Of a stretch of 64,000 nt of DNA, positions 10,601 through 19,498 are shown piece after piece. Source of the stretch: CAVTWY01 sp963738615 (GTDB taxonomy: Bacteria; Pseudomonadota; Gammaproteobacteria; Burkholderiales; Burkholderiaceae_C); assembly GCA_963738615.1 (NCBI GenBank), contig CAVTXI010000019.1:1984001-2048000 (forward strand), given 5' to 3'. Made by a program: the position numbers and the translations under genes. Each line of letters opens with the position of its first letter. Position 1 is the stretch's first letter. The notes beneath the pieces are model-generated. The model saw nothing but the letters and a program-made list of their open reading frames with translations. It ran no database searches and had not been told where the DNA came from.

Positions 10601-13485
10601 ACCTGAAGGCGCACACCACGTCGCACACCGGGCGCGCGTTGCGCGAATACGAGGCAGCGCTCGGACTCGGCGAACACCGTGTCGAAGAACGCGTGGCTGT
10701 TCCGTACGGATCAGACGACGACGGCGTGTCGCTGCAAAGCCTGATCGCAGCTCGACGTCGTGTACGCCCGGCGCAAGACGACAACACGATCCGCATCGTC
10801 AACGCGCGCGAGCACAACCTGAAGGGCGTCGATCTCGCGATCCCGCGCGGCAAGTTCAGCGTCATCACCGGCGTATCGGGCTCGGGCAAAAGCACGCTGG
10901 CGTTCGACATCCTGTTTCACGAAGGGCAGCGGCGTTACCTCGAGTCGCTGAACGCGTACGCACGCAGCATCGTGCAACCCGCAGGGCGACCCGAAGTTGA
11001 CGCGGTCTACGGCATTCCGCCGACGGTGGCGATCGAGCAGCGGCTGTCGCGCGGCGGGCGGCGCAGCACGGTCGCGACCGTGACCGAGGTGTGGCACTTC
11101 ATGCGCCTGCTGTGGGTCAAGCTTGGCATTGCGCATTGCACGAAAGACGGCACGCCGGTCGCGCCGCAGTCGGCGCAAAGCATCGCGTCGCAGCTGATGC
11201 GCGAAATGCGCGGCCAACACATCGGCCTGCTCGCGCCGCTGGTGATCGCGCGCAAAGGCGTCTACACCGACCTGGCGAAGTGGGCCAAGGCGCGCGGTCA
11301 CACGCACCTGCGCGTCGACGGCGAATTCCTGCCGGTGGACCCATGGCCGCGCCTGGATCGATTCAAGGAACACACGATCGAACTGCCGGTTGCCGATTTC
11401 GTCGTTGACCCATCGCGCGAAGACGAGCTGCGCACCGGCCTTGCCACAGCGATCGAACACGGCCGTGGTGTCGTGCACGTGTTGTCTCCACTCGACGGCT
11501 TGCGCGAAGTGTTCGAAGCCGGTCAGTCGGCGACGGGGCTGGGCAGCGTGCGGGTGTATTCGACCAAGCGCGCGTGCCCGACCTGCGGCACCAGCTACCC
11601 CGAACTGGACCCGCGCTTGTTCTCGTACAACAGCCGCCACGGCTGGTGCACCACGTGCGTCGGCACGGGTCTGGCGCTGACGAAAGAGCAGCGGCGCGCA
11701 TTCGACGATTCGAAGCGCGAGGACGATGGCGGCCGCGAGCGCAAGCTCGTCGATGCCGACCCCGATTTCGATGATCTGGTTGATGCCGCGTGCCCGGCGT
11801 GCGAGGGCACGCGGTTGTGCGCGCTGGCACGAGCGGTGACGTTCGACGCGCGGCCCATCGGCGACGTTGCTGCCTGGTCGGTCGGCGAAGCGCTGGCGTG
11901 GGTTGATGGGTTGGCGCTGGAAGGGCGCGAGGCCGGCATCGCGCGTGACGTGGTCACCGAGGTGTCGAGCCGGCTGCACTTCCTGCGCGACGTCGGCTTG
12001 GGCTATCTCACGCTCGATCGCGCGGCGCCCACGTTGTCGGGTGGTGAGGCGCAACGGATCCGCCTCGCCGCGCAACTCGGCAGCCACTTGCAAGGTGTGT
12101 GCTACGTGCTCGACGAGCCCACCATCGGCCTGCATCCGCGCGACAACCGCATCCTGCTCGACGCGTTGACGACGCTGGCGCAGCAGGGCAACACGCTGGT
12201 TGTCGTCGAACACGACGAAGACACGATCCGCCGCGCCGAACATCTCATCGACATCGGCCCCGGCGCGGGCAAACGCGGCGGTGAAGTGGTGGCGCAGGGC
12301 ACGCTCGACGACTTGCAGCGCAACGCGCGCTCCGTCACCGGCCGGTTCCTCGGCACGCCGCTGGCGCATCCGCTGCAACCGCGAAGAAAGGTCGACGCGA
12401 AGACCGCGCGCCTGACGATCCGCGGTGCGTCGATGCACAACCTGCGCGCGCTCGACGTGCAGGTGCCGCTGACCCGCCTCGTCGCCGTCACCGGCGTATC
12501 GGGCTCGGGCAAGAGCACGCTGGCGCGCGATGTGCTGCTGGCGTCGGTGGCCGACCTGATTCGCACGCGAGGGCAGGCTGCACCCACCGGCTGCCGCGCG
12601 GTCGAAGGCTGGCGTGCGGTCGACCGTGTGCTCGAAGTCGACCAGACGCCGATCGGCAAGACGCCGCGCTCGTGCCCGGCGACCTACGTTGGGTTCTGGG
12701 ACGCGATCCGCAAGCTCTACGCGCAGACGCTCGAGGCGAAGGCGCGCGGGTATGGGCCGGGGCGCTTCTCGTTCAACACCGCCGGTGCCGACGCGGGCCG
12801 CTGCGCGGTGTGTGAAGGGCAGGGCGTGCGCACGATCGAGATGAGCTTCCTGCCTGACGTGAAGGTGCGCTGCGAGTCGTGCAAAGGCCAGCGCTTCAAC
12901 GACGCGACGCTGGCCGTGACGTGGCGCGGCAAGTCGATCGGCGACGTGCTGAACATGGACGTCGACGAGGCGGTCGAATTCTTTGCATCGATGCCGTCGA
13001 TTTCGCATCCGCTGCAATTGCTTGTCGACGTGGGCTTGGGGTACCTCACGCTCGGCCAGTCGTCACCGACGTTGTCGGGTGGTGAGGCGCAGCGCATCAA
13101 GCTTGTGACCGAGCTGTCGAAGGTGCGCGATTCCGACCGGGCGTTGGCACGCCGCGGCGAACGTTCGGCGAACACGCTTTACGTGCTCGACGAGCCGACG
13201 GTGGGCCTGCACATGGCCAACGTCGAACGGTTGATTCGCGTGCTGCATCGGCTGGTCGACGGCGGCCACAGCGTGATCGTGATCGAGCATGACCTCGACA
13301 TCGTCGCCGAGGCCGATTGGGTCATCGATCTCGGGCCCGAAGGTGGCGCGGGCGGCGGGCTTGTGGTCGCCGAGGGGCCGCCGGAATCGATCGTTGCGGA
13401 CGGCACCGCGACCGGTGATGCGCTGCGGCCGGTGCTGGCGCGCAGCCGCCGAAGTCGAGAGCGTCAGCCGATCAACTCGCGCTGA
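7630..13485 (+). CDS. uvrA: Giant tandem UvrA excinuclease ABC subunit A
   Basis: 1951 residues, about twice the usual UvrA length of roughly 940. Two UvrA halves are joined head to tail (second half from about residue 1055, IRIVNAREHNLKGVDL). There are four Walker A sites (GPSGSGKSS once and GVSGSGKST three times), four signatures (LSGGEVQR once and LSGGEAQR three times) and four DEP Walker B regions. Zinc CxxC pairs are present, for example CETCRGFG, CPVCGGARLS, CPTCTGSG with CPDCDGKRF, and CESCKGQRF. UvrA scans DNA and loads UvrB in nucleotide-excision repair. Such double-length UvrA proteins are known in Burkholderiales. Residues of about 887-911 are encoded by an inserted palindromic repeat, described separately. 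A TAGAAT box lies 31 bp before the start, with a weak -35; no LexA box was seen. Confidence 0.92.
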   Translation: MNKPESPVGTQGTIRIRGARQHNLKGIDLDIATGEMTVVTGPSGSGKSSLVFDTLYAEGQRRYVETFSAYARQFLDRMDRPAVDRVEGVPPAIAIDQTNPVRTSRSTVGTMTELNDHFKLLFARAARLFDRQTGLEVRVDSAASIAASLRERAAAQGDPRVAITFPVELPADTSDAQQQEWLSAAGFTRVQGARMTVSRGDAALQVKVLDVVADRLRIGSAEPARLQEAIELALARGGGRVDAHVLDTPVGGSEDTLVWRWSTALHCPESDLHYAQPTPALFSFNSAHGACETCRGFGRVIGVDLGLVIPDGRKTLRAGAIKPLQTPAWKECQDDLIRHAGAAGIPRDTAWAQLSDAHRQWVIDGDPAWKGKWSKQWYGVHRFFEYLESKAYKMHIRVLLSKYRSYRTCPVCGGARLSKDALLWRLGAQHDNNLLAPADRFLPQGVAWTRAQLESLPGLGLHDLMRLPIDKLRRFFDHLASSGAQDEALALLHDEIRTRLKYLCDVGVGYLTLDRQSRTLSGGEVQRLNLTTALGTSLVNTLFVLDEPSIGLHPRDMNRIVQAMHRLRDAGNTLVVVEHDPAVMLAGDRIVEMGPGPGERGGSIVFDGTPEAARLADTATGAYLGGRKHVSAGIKRFVQDNTPRLVIEGARQHNLKNIAVTLPLQRLVCITGVSGSGKSTLVQDVLHPALARHFGKSAEEPGVHDRVLGADRLANVVFVDQTPIGKTARSNPVSYVGAFDDIRKLLADAPLARERHYTAGTFSFNAGDGRCPTCTGSGFEHVEMQFLSDVYLRCPDCDGKRFRAEVLEVRVLREDRSLCVADMLELTVSEAVRLFRHDGDVVRRLQPVVDVGLDYLRLGQPVPTLSGGEAQRLKLAGFLAQAASGPVSGARPPEGADSPLGGQRAKRAWGSFQPAAKKGTLFLFDEPTTGLHFDDIAKLMRSFRKLLDAGHSVVVIEHNLDVLRCADWIVDLGPEGGEGGGHVVAEGTLDDLKAHTTSHTGRALREYEAALGLGEHRVEERVAVPYGSDDDGVSLQSLIAARRRVRPAQDDNTIRIVNAREHNLKGVDLAIPRGKFSVITGVSGSGKSTLAFDILFHEGQRRYLESLNAYARSIVQPAGRPEVDAVYGIPPTVAIEQRLSRGGRRSTVATVTEVWHFMRLLWVKLGIAHCTKDGTPVAPQSAQSIASQLMREMRGQHIGLLAPLVIARKGVYTDLAKWAKARGHTHLRVDGEFLPVDPWPRLDRFKEHTIELPVADFVVDPSREDELRTGLATAIEHGRGVVHVLSPLDGLREVFEAGQSATGLGSVRVYSTKRACPTCGTSYPELDPRLFSYNSRHGWCTTCVGTGLALTKEQRRAFDDSKREDDGGRERKLVDADPDFDDLVDAACPACEGTRLCALARAVTFDARPIGDVAAWSVGEALAWVDGLALEGREAGIARDVVTEVSSRLHFLRDVGLGYLTLDRAAPTLSGGEAQRIRLAAQLGSHLQGVCYVLDEPTIGLHPRDNRILLDALTTLAQQGNTLVVVEHDEDTIRRAEHLIDIGPGAGKRGGEVVAQGTLDDLQRNARSVTGRFLGTPLAHPLQPRRKVDAKTARLTIRGASMHNLRALDVQVPLTRLVAVTGVSGSGKSTLARDVLLASVADLIRTRGQAAPTGCRAVEGWRAVDRVLEVDQTPIGKTPRSCPATYVGFWDAIRKLYAQTLEAKARGYGPGRFSFNTAGADAGRCAVCEGQGVRTIEMSFLPDVKVRCESCKGQRFNDATLAVTWRGKSIGDVLNMDVDEAVEFFASMPSISHPLQLLVDVGLGYLTLGQSSPTLSGGEAQRIKLVTELSKVRDSDRALARRGERSANTLYVLDEPTVGLHMANVERLIRVLHRLVDGGHSVIVIEHDLDIVAEADWVIDLGPEGGAGGGLVVAEGPPESIVADGTATGDALRPVLARSRRSRERQPINSR
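10288..10363 (+). repeat. 76-bp palindromic repeat, copy A, inside uvrA
   Basis: Begins GTCAGCGGCGCC and, after CGGCCGCCCGAA, reads back as GGCGCTGAC. It then has a G/C-run hairpin (AGCCCCCTCGGGGGGCA) and GCGAGCGAAGCGAGC. It is nearly the same as copy B at 22071-22146. Here it is translated in frame as part of UvrA (SGARPPEGADSPLGGQRAKR) between the second LSGGEAQR motif and its Walker B. Confidence 0.85.
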
Positions 13486-14006
13486 GTGCTGTTGCCCGTG
13501 ATCAGCGCCAGCGCGCGCCGTTGCAGCGCCGCAGCGTCGTCGTGGTCACCCAGGCCGTCGAGCACGCCACCCAGGCGCAGCAGCACGGTGACCTCCCATT
13601 GCGGGTCGGCGGAACGGCCGGCGAGTTGCGCGGCTTCGAACACGTGGTCGCGAACCAGATCGCGCGCGCCGTGCGAACGTCGTGCGTCGTTCGTGTCGTC
13701 GGCTCCGACGCGGACGTCGTCGACGCACGCCTCCGCCAACTGGCACAGCAGGTCGACCTTGGTGTCGACCGCGCCGAGCAATGCGGCGAAGCGCAGCGCC
13801 TGCTGGAGATACCAGCGACGATGGGCTGCCATGTCGGCGGCGTGATAGCACTCGGCGACATGGGCCAGTGCCTGCGACAAGCGTGCTGCCCCACCTTGGA
13901 TCTCGGCGGCGTCCAGATCGGCGAGCGCCCTTGTGAGGTTGCGTCGCACGGGCGACTCGGGGCCGCACGAGGACGCGAGGGGTGGGCGTTGTTCAAGGCT
14001 GTTCAC
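13464..14006 (-). CDS. Hypothetical helical (TPR-like) protein
   Basis: 180 residues, strongly alpha-helical and Ala/Leu-rich, with repeat-like helix pairs (RLSQALAHVAECYHAADM, LQQALRFAALLGAVDTKV, LCQLAEACVDDV, VTVLLRLGGVLDGLGDHDDA) typical of tetratricopeptide-like folds. There is no signal peptide and no catalytic motif. It converges on uvrA and their 3' ends overlap by 22 bp. The function is unknown. Codon use matches the neighbours, so I judge it real rather than a shadow of the overlapping gene. Confidence 0.65.
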   Translation of the reverse strand: MNSLEQRPPLASSCGPESPVRRNLTRALADLDAAEIQGGAARLSQALAHVAECYHAADMAAHRRWYLQQALRFAALLGAVDTKVDLLCQLAEACVDDVRVGADDTNDARRSHGARDLVRDHVFEAAQLAGRSADPQWEVTVLLRLGGVLDGLGDHDDAAALQRRALALITGNSTQRELIG

Positions 14007-14146
14007 GTTAACGTCGTCGGGAGCGGGGACACCGACGATGCTAGGCGGCCCTTCGTTCCCGATCTGCCCCGTGAGCCTGGGTCACCCTTGCAACGCGGGG
14101 ACCGTGGCGCGTGACATCTTCACGCGCGTGCGCGGCGCTGCGTTCT

Positions 14147-14473
14147 TCAACGCATCAAGCCGAAGTGGGTGTCGTCGAGCACGTCGACGAAGTTGGCCTG
14201 CTTGCCGCGGTGTGCCTGGAAGCGGTCGCGAAAGCCGCGACGTTCGAGGAGCTTGTTCTGCGCATGCGGCGGCAAATCGCCGAGGGTGATCAAACCTTTT
14301 TCGATCAACACAAATGCCAGGTCCTCGATGACGCGGATGAGCTCCGTGTCCATCTTCGAGAACTTCGCGCGCGGAGTTTCATGCTGCGCGGTGATCGCTG
14401 GTGGCTGCTCGAGGGTCTCTGGTAGCGCCAGCTCGGATGGAGCCGCACCGTCCTGCTGGTGGCGGTCTGTCAT
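14147..14473 (-). CDS. Small conserved hypothetical protein
   Basis: 108 residues from MTDRHQQDG. A disordered head leads to a conserved-looking helical body (KMDTELIRVIEDLAFVLIEK, ITLGDLPPHAQNKLLERRGF). It has no membrane segment or signal. A longer in-frame start at 14509 exists but adds residues of poor quality. It lies alone between two same-strand genes with about 140-170 bp on each side. I recall similar short proteins in Burkholderiales but cannot name a function. Confidence 0.55.
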   Translation of the reverse strand: MTDRHQQDGAAPSELALPETLEQPPAITAQHETPRAKFSKMDTELIRVIEDLAFVLIEKGLITLGDLPPHAQNKLLERRGFRDRFQAHRGKQANFVDVLDDTHFGLMR

Positions 14474-14645
14474 GAACTGAATGTATGTCGAAGCGACCCT
14501 CGAAACCAAGGGTTTGCAACGAGTTGGCCGTGCATGAATTCACGCGAGCGGGCACGGCAAGGACGGGTGGCGGAACGTCAGTGCTTCCGGTGGCGTCCGA
14601 AACGGCTCGAGGGGCTGTTCGAACGTTCCGGCGAGGCGTGAAGCC

Positions 14646-15630
14646 TTAACGCACCGCGTTCATCACAGCCCGCGTCACCGCATCCGCGGCCATCGCACCC
14701 AACAGCATCAGGTCGGGCGCCCGCGCGTGCTGCGTGCGCGCCGTGCCGGTGGCAAGCGCGAAGAGCGTGTCGCCATCGGCGGGTGTGTGTGCGGGCCGGA
14801 TCGCGCGCGCCAGGCCGTCGTGGGCCATCACCGCCAGGCGCTTGGCCTGCGCCTTGTCGAGCTTGGCGTCGGTCGCGACCACGCCGATCACGGTGGCGCC
14901 GCCGGCTTGCGGCGCACGCTGCGCCGTGGCGGCGCGCAGCAGGCTGGTGCGGCCCGCGAGCATCGCAGCCTGCGTGTCGATGAAGGTACCGTCGTCTTCG
15001 CGCGCGCCGGCCATCACGCGCCCGCTCGACGGGTCGATCACGTCGCCGACCGCGTTCACGGCGATCAGCGCGCCGACCGTGACGCCGTCGACGCGCACCG
15101 ACGCGCTGCCGATGCCGCCGGGGCTGGCGCGGTCGAAGCCGAAAACCTTGCCGACCATGGCGCCGGCACCCGCGCCCACGCGGCCTTGCGCGGGTGGTTG
15201 CGTCGACGCGGCGTTGCACGCTGCGTAGCCGGCCGCGGCATCGGGCCGAATGCGGTGGTCGCCGCGCATCAGGTCGAACAGCACCGCCGCGGGCACGATT
15301 GGCACCGTGACGTGCGCGATGCGAAAGCCGATGCCACGTTCCTCGAGCCAGCGCATCACGCCGCCGGCGGCATCCAGGCCGAATGCGCTGCCGCCCGCTG
15401 AGCAGCACGGCGTGCACCCGGTCGACCAGCGCGTCGGGCGCCAGCAGGTCGGTCTCACGCGTGCCGGGCGCGCCGCCACGAACGTCGACGCTGGCGACCG
15501 CACCTTCGCGGCAGATCACGACACTGCAACCGGTCGCGCGTGCGTCGAGCGTGTGGTGGCCGACCTCGAGGCCGCTGACGTCAACGATGCTGTCGGTGAT
15601 GCTGTCGGTGATGGCTTTTGCCGCGTTCAT
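14646..15630 (-). CDS. P1-family peptidase (DmpA/aminopeptidase-like), frameshifted
   Basis: When repaired, the protein reads SGLEVGHHTL, then HAVLLSGGSAFGLDAAGGVM, GAGAGAMVGKVFGFDRASPG and GGIGSAS. These are the hallmark motifs of the P1/DmpA (L-aminopeptidase, D-Ala esterase, NylC-like) fold. The family is an N-terminal-nucleophile hydrolase that cleaves itself before a serine, here probably the Ser of GGIGS. The frame breaks near 15400, where AGCGGGCGG probably has one G too many. Substrates range from amino-terminal peptides to amides and beta-peptides, so the specific reaction is not assigned. It lies 28 bp downstream of an acyl-CoA dehydrogenase on the same strand. Confidence 0.8.
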
Positions 15631-15658
15631 CGACCGACAGTCCGTCCGTCGCTCGGGC

Positions 15659-16768
15659 TTAGGCGAAGACGCCGGCCGTGTCCTTCATGCGCGCGCTGAC
15701 CTCACCCAGGTGGTGCAGCGTGTCGCCGAAGGCAAGCTCGAGCATCGTCAGGCGTTTGAAGATATGGCTGGCGACATATTCATCGGTGACGCCGATGCCG
15801 CCATGCAGCTGGATGCACTGCTGCCCGACGAAGCGCATGCTGTTGCCCAGCTGTACCTTCGCTTGCGACAGTGCGCGGCGGCGCGATGCGGGGTCGTCGC
15901 GCAGCTTCAGCGTGGCGTAGTAGCTCATCGAGCGCGCCAGCTCGAGCTGCATCTTCACGTCGGCGATGCGGTGGCGCAGCGACTGGAAGCTGGCGATGGC
16001 GACGCCGAACTGCTTGCGCGTGTTCATGTATTCGACCGTGACCGCGAGCATGCGGTCCATCAGGCCGACGCCTTCGGCGCATGCCGCGGCGATGCCAACG
16101 TCGACCGCGTGCTCCAGCGCACCGTGGCCGTCGCGTACAAGCAGCGTCGCGGGGGCGGCCTGCAGCGTGACCTCGGCTGCACGCGCGCCGTCCTGCGTCG
16201 GGTAACCGCGCACCTTCGCGGCGGCCTTCTCGACAAGCAAGAGCGCAAGCGCGCCGTCGACCATCGCCGGAACGATGAAGGCATCAGCCTCGTCGCCCGC
16301 GGGCACCACGCTCTTGGCGCCGTCGATCACCCAGCCGTCGCCGCGCGCGGTGGCCTTCGCCGCGACACGGTCGAGCCGGTAGCGCGCCGCATGTTCCTGA
16401 TGCGCCAGCACCACCAGCGCCGAGCCGTCGGCCACGCGCGGCAGCCACGACTTCTGCGCAGCGTCATCGGCGCGCGCCAGCAGCACGGGTGTGACCAGCG
16501 CCGCCTGCGCGTAGGGTGCGCTGACGATGCCGCGGCCCAGTTCCTCCATCACCACCATCGCTTCGACGGGGCCGAAGCCCATGCCGCCGTGCGCTTCGGC
16601 TAATGCCAGGCCCATCAGGCCCAGCTCGTTCAGCTCACGCAGCACCGTGCGCGTGCCGCCGCCGGCTTTCGCCATGGCGTGCCGGCGCTCGAAGCCATGC
16701 GCCTTCTCGACCCAGCGTGCGACCGCGTCGCGCAGCGCGAGTTGTTCTTCGGTGAAGTCGAAGTTCAT
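15659..16768 (-). CDS. Acyl-CoA dehydrogenase, PimD-like small partner
   Basis: 369 residues. An N-terminal helical domain (FTEEQLALRDAVARWV) is followed by a central beta domain with weak flavin contacts and a C-terminal four-helix domain with YMNTRKQFGVAIASFQSLRH and QLHGGIGVTDEYVASHIFKR. It transfers electrons from an acyl-CoA to FAD and on to ETF. It lacks a Glu in the usual catalytic position by eye, which would fit the less canonical member of PimC/PimD-type pairs. It starts 2 bp after the stop of the larger dehydrogenase, so the pair is translationally coupled and likely forms a hetero-oligomer. Confidence 0.85.
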   Translation of the reverse strand: MNFDFTEEQLALRDAVARWVEKAHGFERRHAMAKAGGGTRTVLRELNELGLMGLALAEAHGGMGFGPVEAMVVMEELGRGIVSAPYAQAALVTPVLLARADDAAQKSWLPRVADGSALVVLAHQEHAARYRLDRVAAKATARGDGWVIDGAKSVVPAGDEADAFIVPAMVDGALALLLVEKAAAKVRGYPTQDGARAAEVTLQAAPATLLVRDGHGALEHAVDVGIAAACAEGVGLMDRMLAVTVEYMNTRKQFGVAIASFQSLRHRIADVKMQLELARSMSYYATLKLRDDPASRRRALSQAKVQLGNSMRFVGQQCIQLHGGIGVTDEYVASHIFKRLTMLELAFGDTLHHLGEVSARMKDTAGVFA

Positions 16769-16770
16769 GA

Positions 16771-17952
16771 TCAGCTCCCCAACACTTGCGCAGAGACGAT
16801 GTTGCGTTGAACCTCGTTGCTGCCGCCGTAGATCGTTGTCTTGCGCATGTTGAAGTACGTGCCGGCCAGCGGCGCGAGATGAACCCCGCCGACGAATTCG
16901 CCTTGCCAGCCCGCAGCCATCGCCTCGTGCACGAAGGCTTGCACCAGCGGGCCACCCGCCAACATCATCAGCTCGCTGTAGCGCTGCTGGATCTCACTGC
17001 CGCGGATCTTCAGCAGGCCCGCAACGTCCAGGCTTTGTTTGCCCGACGATTCGGCCGACAACACGCGCAGCACCATCATCTCGAGGGCGACGATGTCGAC
17101 CTCGAGCAGCGCGATCTGGTCACGAAAACGCATGTCGTCCCACACGCCTTCGGTTTTCGCGATGCGCTTCAGGCGCTCGAGCTCACGCTTGGCGCGGTTC
17201 ACGTCGGCGATGTTCGTGCGCTCGTGAGCCAGCAGATGTTTGGCGTAGGTCCAGCCCTTGTTCTCTTCGCCGATCAGGTTGTCCGCCGGGACCTCGACGT
17301 TGTCGAACCAGACCTCGTTGACTTCGGCTTCGCCGTCGAGCATCACGATCGGCCGCACGGTCACGCCGGGCGACTTCATATCGATCAGCAGGAAGCTGAT
17401 GCCGGTTTGCGGCTTGCCTTCGTTGCTGGTGCGAACCAGGCAGAAGATCCAGTCGCCGTATTGCGCCAGCGTGGTCCAGGTCTTCTGGCCGTTGACGATG
17501 TAGTAGTCGCCCTTGCGCTCGGCGCGCGTCTTCAGTGAGGCAAGGTCCGACCCCGAGCCGGGCTCGCTGTAGCCCTGGCTCCACCACACGTCGCCGCTCA
17601 TGATGCCGGGCAGGTGCTGCTTCTGCTGCTGGGGCGAGCCGAAGGCCATGATGACGGGCGCCACCATCACCGGCCCGAAGGGCACCACGCGCGGCGCGCC
17701 GGCCAGTGCGCATTCCTCTTCGAAAAGGTGGCGCTGCACCGCGTTCCACCCCGGCCCGCCGAAGTGCTTGGGCCATCCCCACCCGTGCCAACCCTGTTTG
17801 CCAAGGATGCGCGCCCAGCGCTGCAGATCATCACGTTCGAGCCGCAAGGCGGTGTGAACCTTGCGGCTGATGTCCTTCGGCAGATTGCCAGCCACCCATT
17901 CGCGAATCTGTTGGCGAAAGGCAAGCTCTTCGGCGGTGAAGTTCAGATCCAT
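16771..17952 (-). CDS. Acyl-CoA dehydrogenase, PimC-like large partner
   Basis: 393 residues with all three acyl-CoA dehydrogenase domains: FTAEELAFRQQIREWV at the N-terminus, the flavin and substrate loop QGYSEPGSGSDLASLKTRAE with GQKTWTTLAQYGDW, and the C-terminal ending TTIYGGSNEVQRNIV. The overall pattern is that of PimC (pimeloyl-CoA dehydrogenase large subunit) and related long or dicarboxylic acyl-CoA enzymes. First gene of a two-gene unit with the PimD-like gene; the P1 peptidase may belong to the same transcript. Divergent from the tungstate transporter permease. The substrate is not determined. Confidence 0.87.
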   Translation of the reverse strand: MDLNFTAEELAFRQQIREWVAGNLPKDISRKVHTALRLERDDLQRWARILGKQGWHGWGWPKHFGGPGWNAVQRHLFEEECALAGAPRVVPFGPVMVAPVIMAFGSPQQQKQHLPGIMSGDVWWSQGYSEPGSGSDLASLKTRAERKGDYYIVNGQKTWTTLAQYGDWIFCLVRTSNEGKPQTGISFLLIDMKSPGVTVRPIVMLDGEAEVNEVWFDNVEVPADNLIGEENKGWTYAKHLLAHERTNIADVNRAKRELERLKRIAKTEGVWDDMRFRDQIALLEVDIVALEMMVLRVLSAESSGKQSLDVAGLLKIRGSEIQQRYSELMMLAGGPLVQAFVHEAMAAGWQGEFVGGVHLAPLAGTYFNMRKTTIYGGSNEVQRNIVSAQVLGS

Positions 17953-18044
17953 CGCGCTGTCCTGTATGAGGTGCGTATGAGTCTAGTCCGGGCGGGGGTG
18001 CCGTGATCCGTGACAATCCGCGCCCCCCACATGTCGAACCTTGC

Positions 18045-18755
18045 GTGAACACCTTCTCGCAGAGCCTCGCTCAGGCTTGGCAGCTCGTGAGTTCCGGCGA
18101 CGACGGGCTGTGGGGTGTGGTGTGGCTGTCGCTGCGCGTCAGCGGTACCGCCACGCTGATCGCCGCGGCGGTGGGCACGTTGCTGGGTGCGTGGCTTGCG
18201 GTCGCCCGATTTCCCGGGCATCGCGTCGTCGTTGTCGGATTGAACACGTTGCTTGCGCTGCCGTCGGTGGTGGTCGGTCTGGTGGTCTACCTGTTGCTGT
18301 CGCGGTCGGGGCCGCTCGGGTCGTGGGGCATCCTCTTCACGCCCGCGGCGATGGTGATCGCGCAGACCATCCTCACGGTGCCGATCGTCGCTGCGCTGAC
18401 GCGTCAACTGGTGGCCGACGCGTGGCGCGGCAATGGCGAGCAGTTGCGTTCGATGGGTGCAGGGCCCGCCACGGCTGCGGGGTTGCTGCTGGTGCACGAG
18501 CGCTGGTCGCTGGTGACGGTGCTGCTGACGGCGTTCGGCCGCGCCATCAGCGAAGTGGGTGCGGTGATGGTGGTGGGCGGCAACATCCTCGGCGTGACGC
18601 GAGTGATGACAACGTCGATCGCGCTCGAGACCAGCAAAGGCGACCTGCCGCTGGCCCTCGGCCTCGGGGTCGTGCTGCTCGCGGTGGTGTTCGCGCTGAA
18701 CACGCTGATCGCGTTGATGCAGCGCGTGTCGCGCGATGCGAAGGGGGCGACGTGA
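18045..18755 (+). CDS. tupB: Tungstate-type ABC transporter permease (TupB-like)
   Basis: 236 residues from the GTG giving VNTFSQSLAQAW; an upstream GTG at 18003 would add 14 residues. There are five or six membrane helices and the permease coupling loop is visible (AWRGNGEQLRSMGAG, then FGRAISEVGAVMVVGGNI). This arrangement and the TSIALETSKGDLPLALGLG tail match the TupB family, which imports tungstate for molybdopterin enzymes. Its stop overlaps the GTG of the ATPase gene. No tupA binding-protein gene is adjacent. Confidence 0.82.
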   Translation: MNTFSQSLAQAWQLVSSGDDGLWGVVWLSLRVSGTATLIAAAVGTLLGAWLAVARFPGHRVVVVGLNTLLALPSVVVGLVVYLLLSRSGPLGSWGILFTPAAMVIAQTILTVPIVAALTRQLVADAWRGNGEQLRSMGAGPATAAGLLLVHERWSLVTVLLTAFGRAISEVGAVMVVGGNILGVTRVMTTSIALETSKGDLPLALGLGVVLLAVVFALNTLIALMQRVSRDAKGAT

Positions 18756-19492
18756 ACGTGCGCGCCACCGCGGCCGAGCTGCCTGGGGCGGCGATGCCTG
18801 CGCTGGTCGAGCTTCGCCGCGCGACGCTGCGCTTCGGCGCGTTGGCCGCTTTGTCCGACGTTGACTTCGCCGTGCACGAGCGCGAACGCATCGCGCTGGT
18901 CGGCAGCAACGGGTCGGGCAAAACCACACTGCTGCGCACGCTGCACGGCCAACTCGACCACGCGCTGGATGATCGTGCCGCGTTGCGTCGCCAAGCCGGT
19001 GTCGCGCAGGCGATGCTGTTCCAGCGGCCATTCCTGCTGCGCCTGTCGGTGCGGCGCAACCTCGAGGTGGCGCTGTGGCTGGCGAAGGTGCCTGCAGCCG
19101 ATCGTGAGGCGCGTGCGCGCGAGGCCTTGGCGCGGGTGGGGCTCGACGCGCAGGCCGACCGGCCGGCGCGCACGTTGTCGGGCGGCCAGCAGCAGCGGCT
19201 GGCGCTGGCGCGCGCGTGGGCCGTGCGCCCGCGCCTGCTGTTTCTGGACGAGCCCACCGCCAGCCTCGATCCGCATGCGAAGCGCGCGGTCGAAGACCTG
19301 ATTGCCGGCATTGCCGACGAGGGCATCACCGTGGTGATGAGCACGCACAACCTCGGCCAAGCCAAGCGGCTGGCCACGCGCGTGGCGTACCTCGAAGGCG
19401 GTCGTGTGATCTGTGACCTGCCGTCGTCTGACTTCTTCACGAAGCCATTGCCGCCGCCAGCCGCGGCATTCGTTCGCGGCGAGCAGCTCTGA
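18752..19492 (+). CDS. tupC: Tungstate-type ABC transporter ATPase (TupC-like)
   Basis: About 246 residues from a GTG overlapping the permease stop. Walker A GSNGSGKTTLL, signature LSGGQQQRLALARAW, Walker B LLFLDEPTASLDP, and the switch histidine in VVMSTHNLGQAKRL. It couples ATP hydrolysis to the TupB-like permease at the cytoplasmic membrane. Length and motif order fit TupC; a general oxyanion role is the alternative. It ends 7 bp before the converging stop of the next gene. Confidence 0.83.
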   Translation: MNVRATAAELPGAAMPALVELRRATLRFGALAALSDVDFAVHERERIALVGSNGSGKTTLLRTLHGQLDHALDDRAALRRQAGVAQAMLFQRPFLLRLSVRRNLEVALWLAKVPAADREARAREALARVGLDAQADRPARTLSGGQQQRLALARAWAVRPRLLFLDEPTASLDPHAKRAVEDLIAGIADEGITVVMSTHNLGQAKRLATRVAYLEGGRVICDLPSSDFFTKPLPPPAAAFVRGEQL

Positions 19493-19498
19493 TCATCA

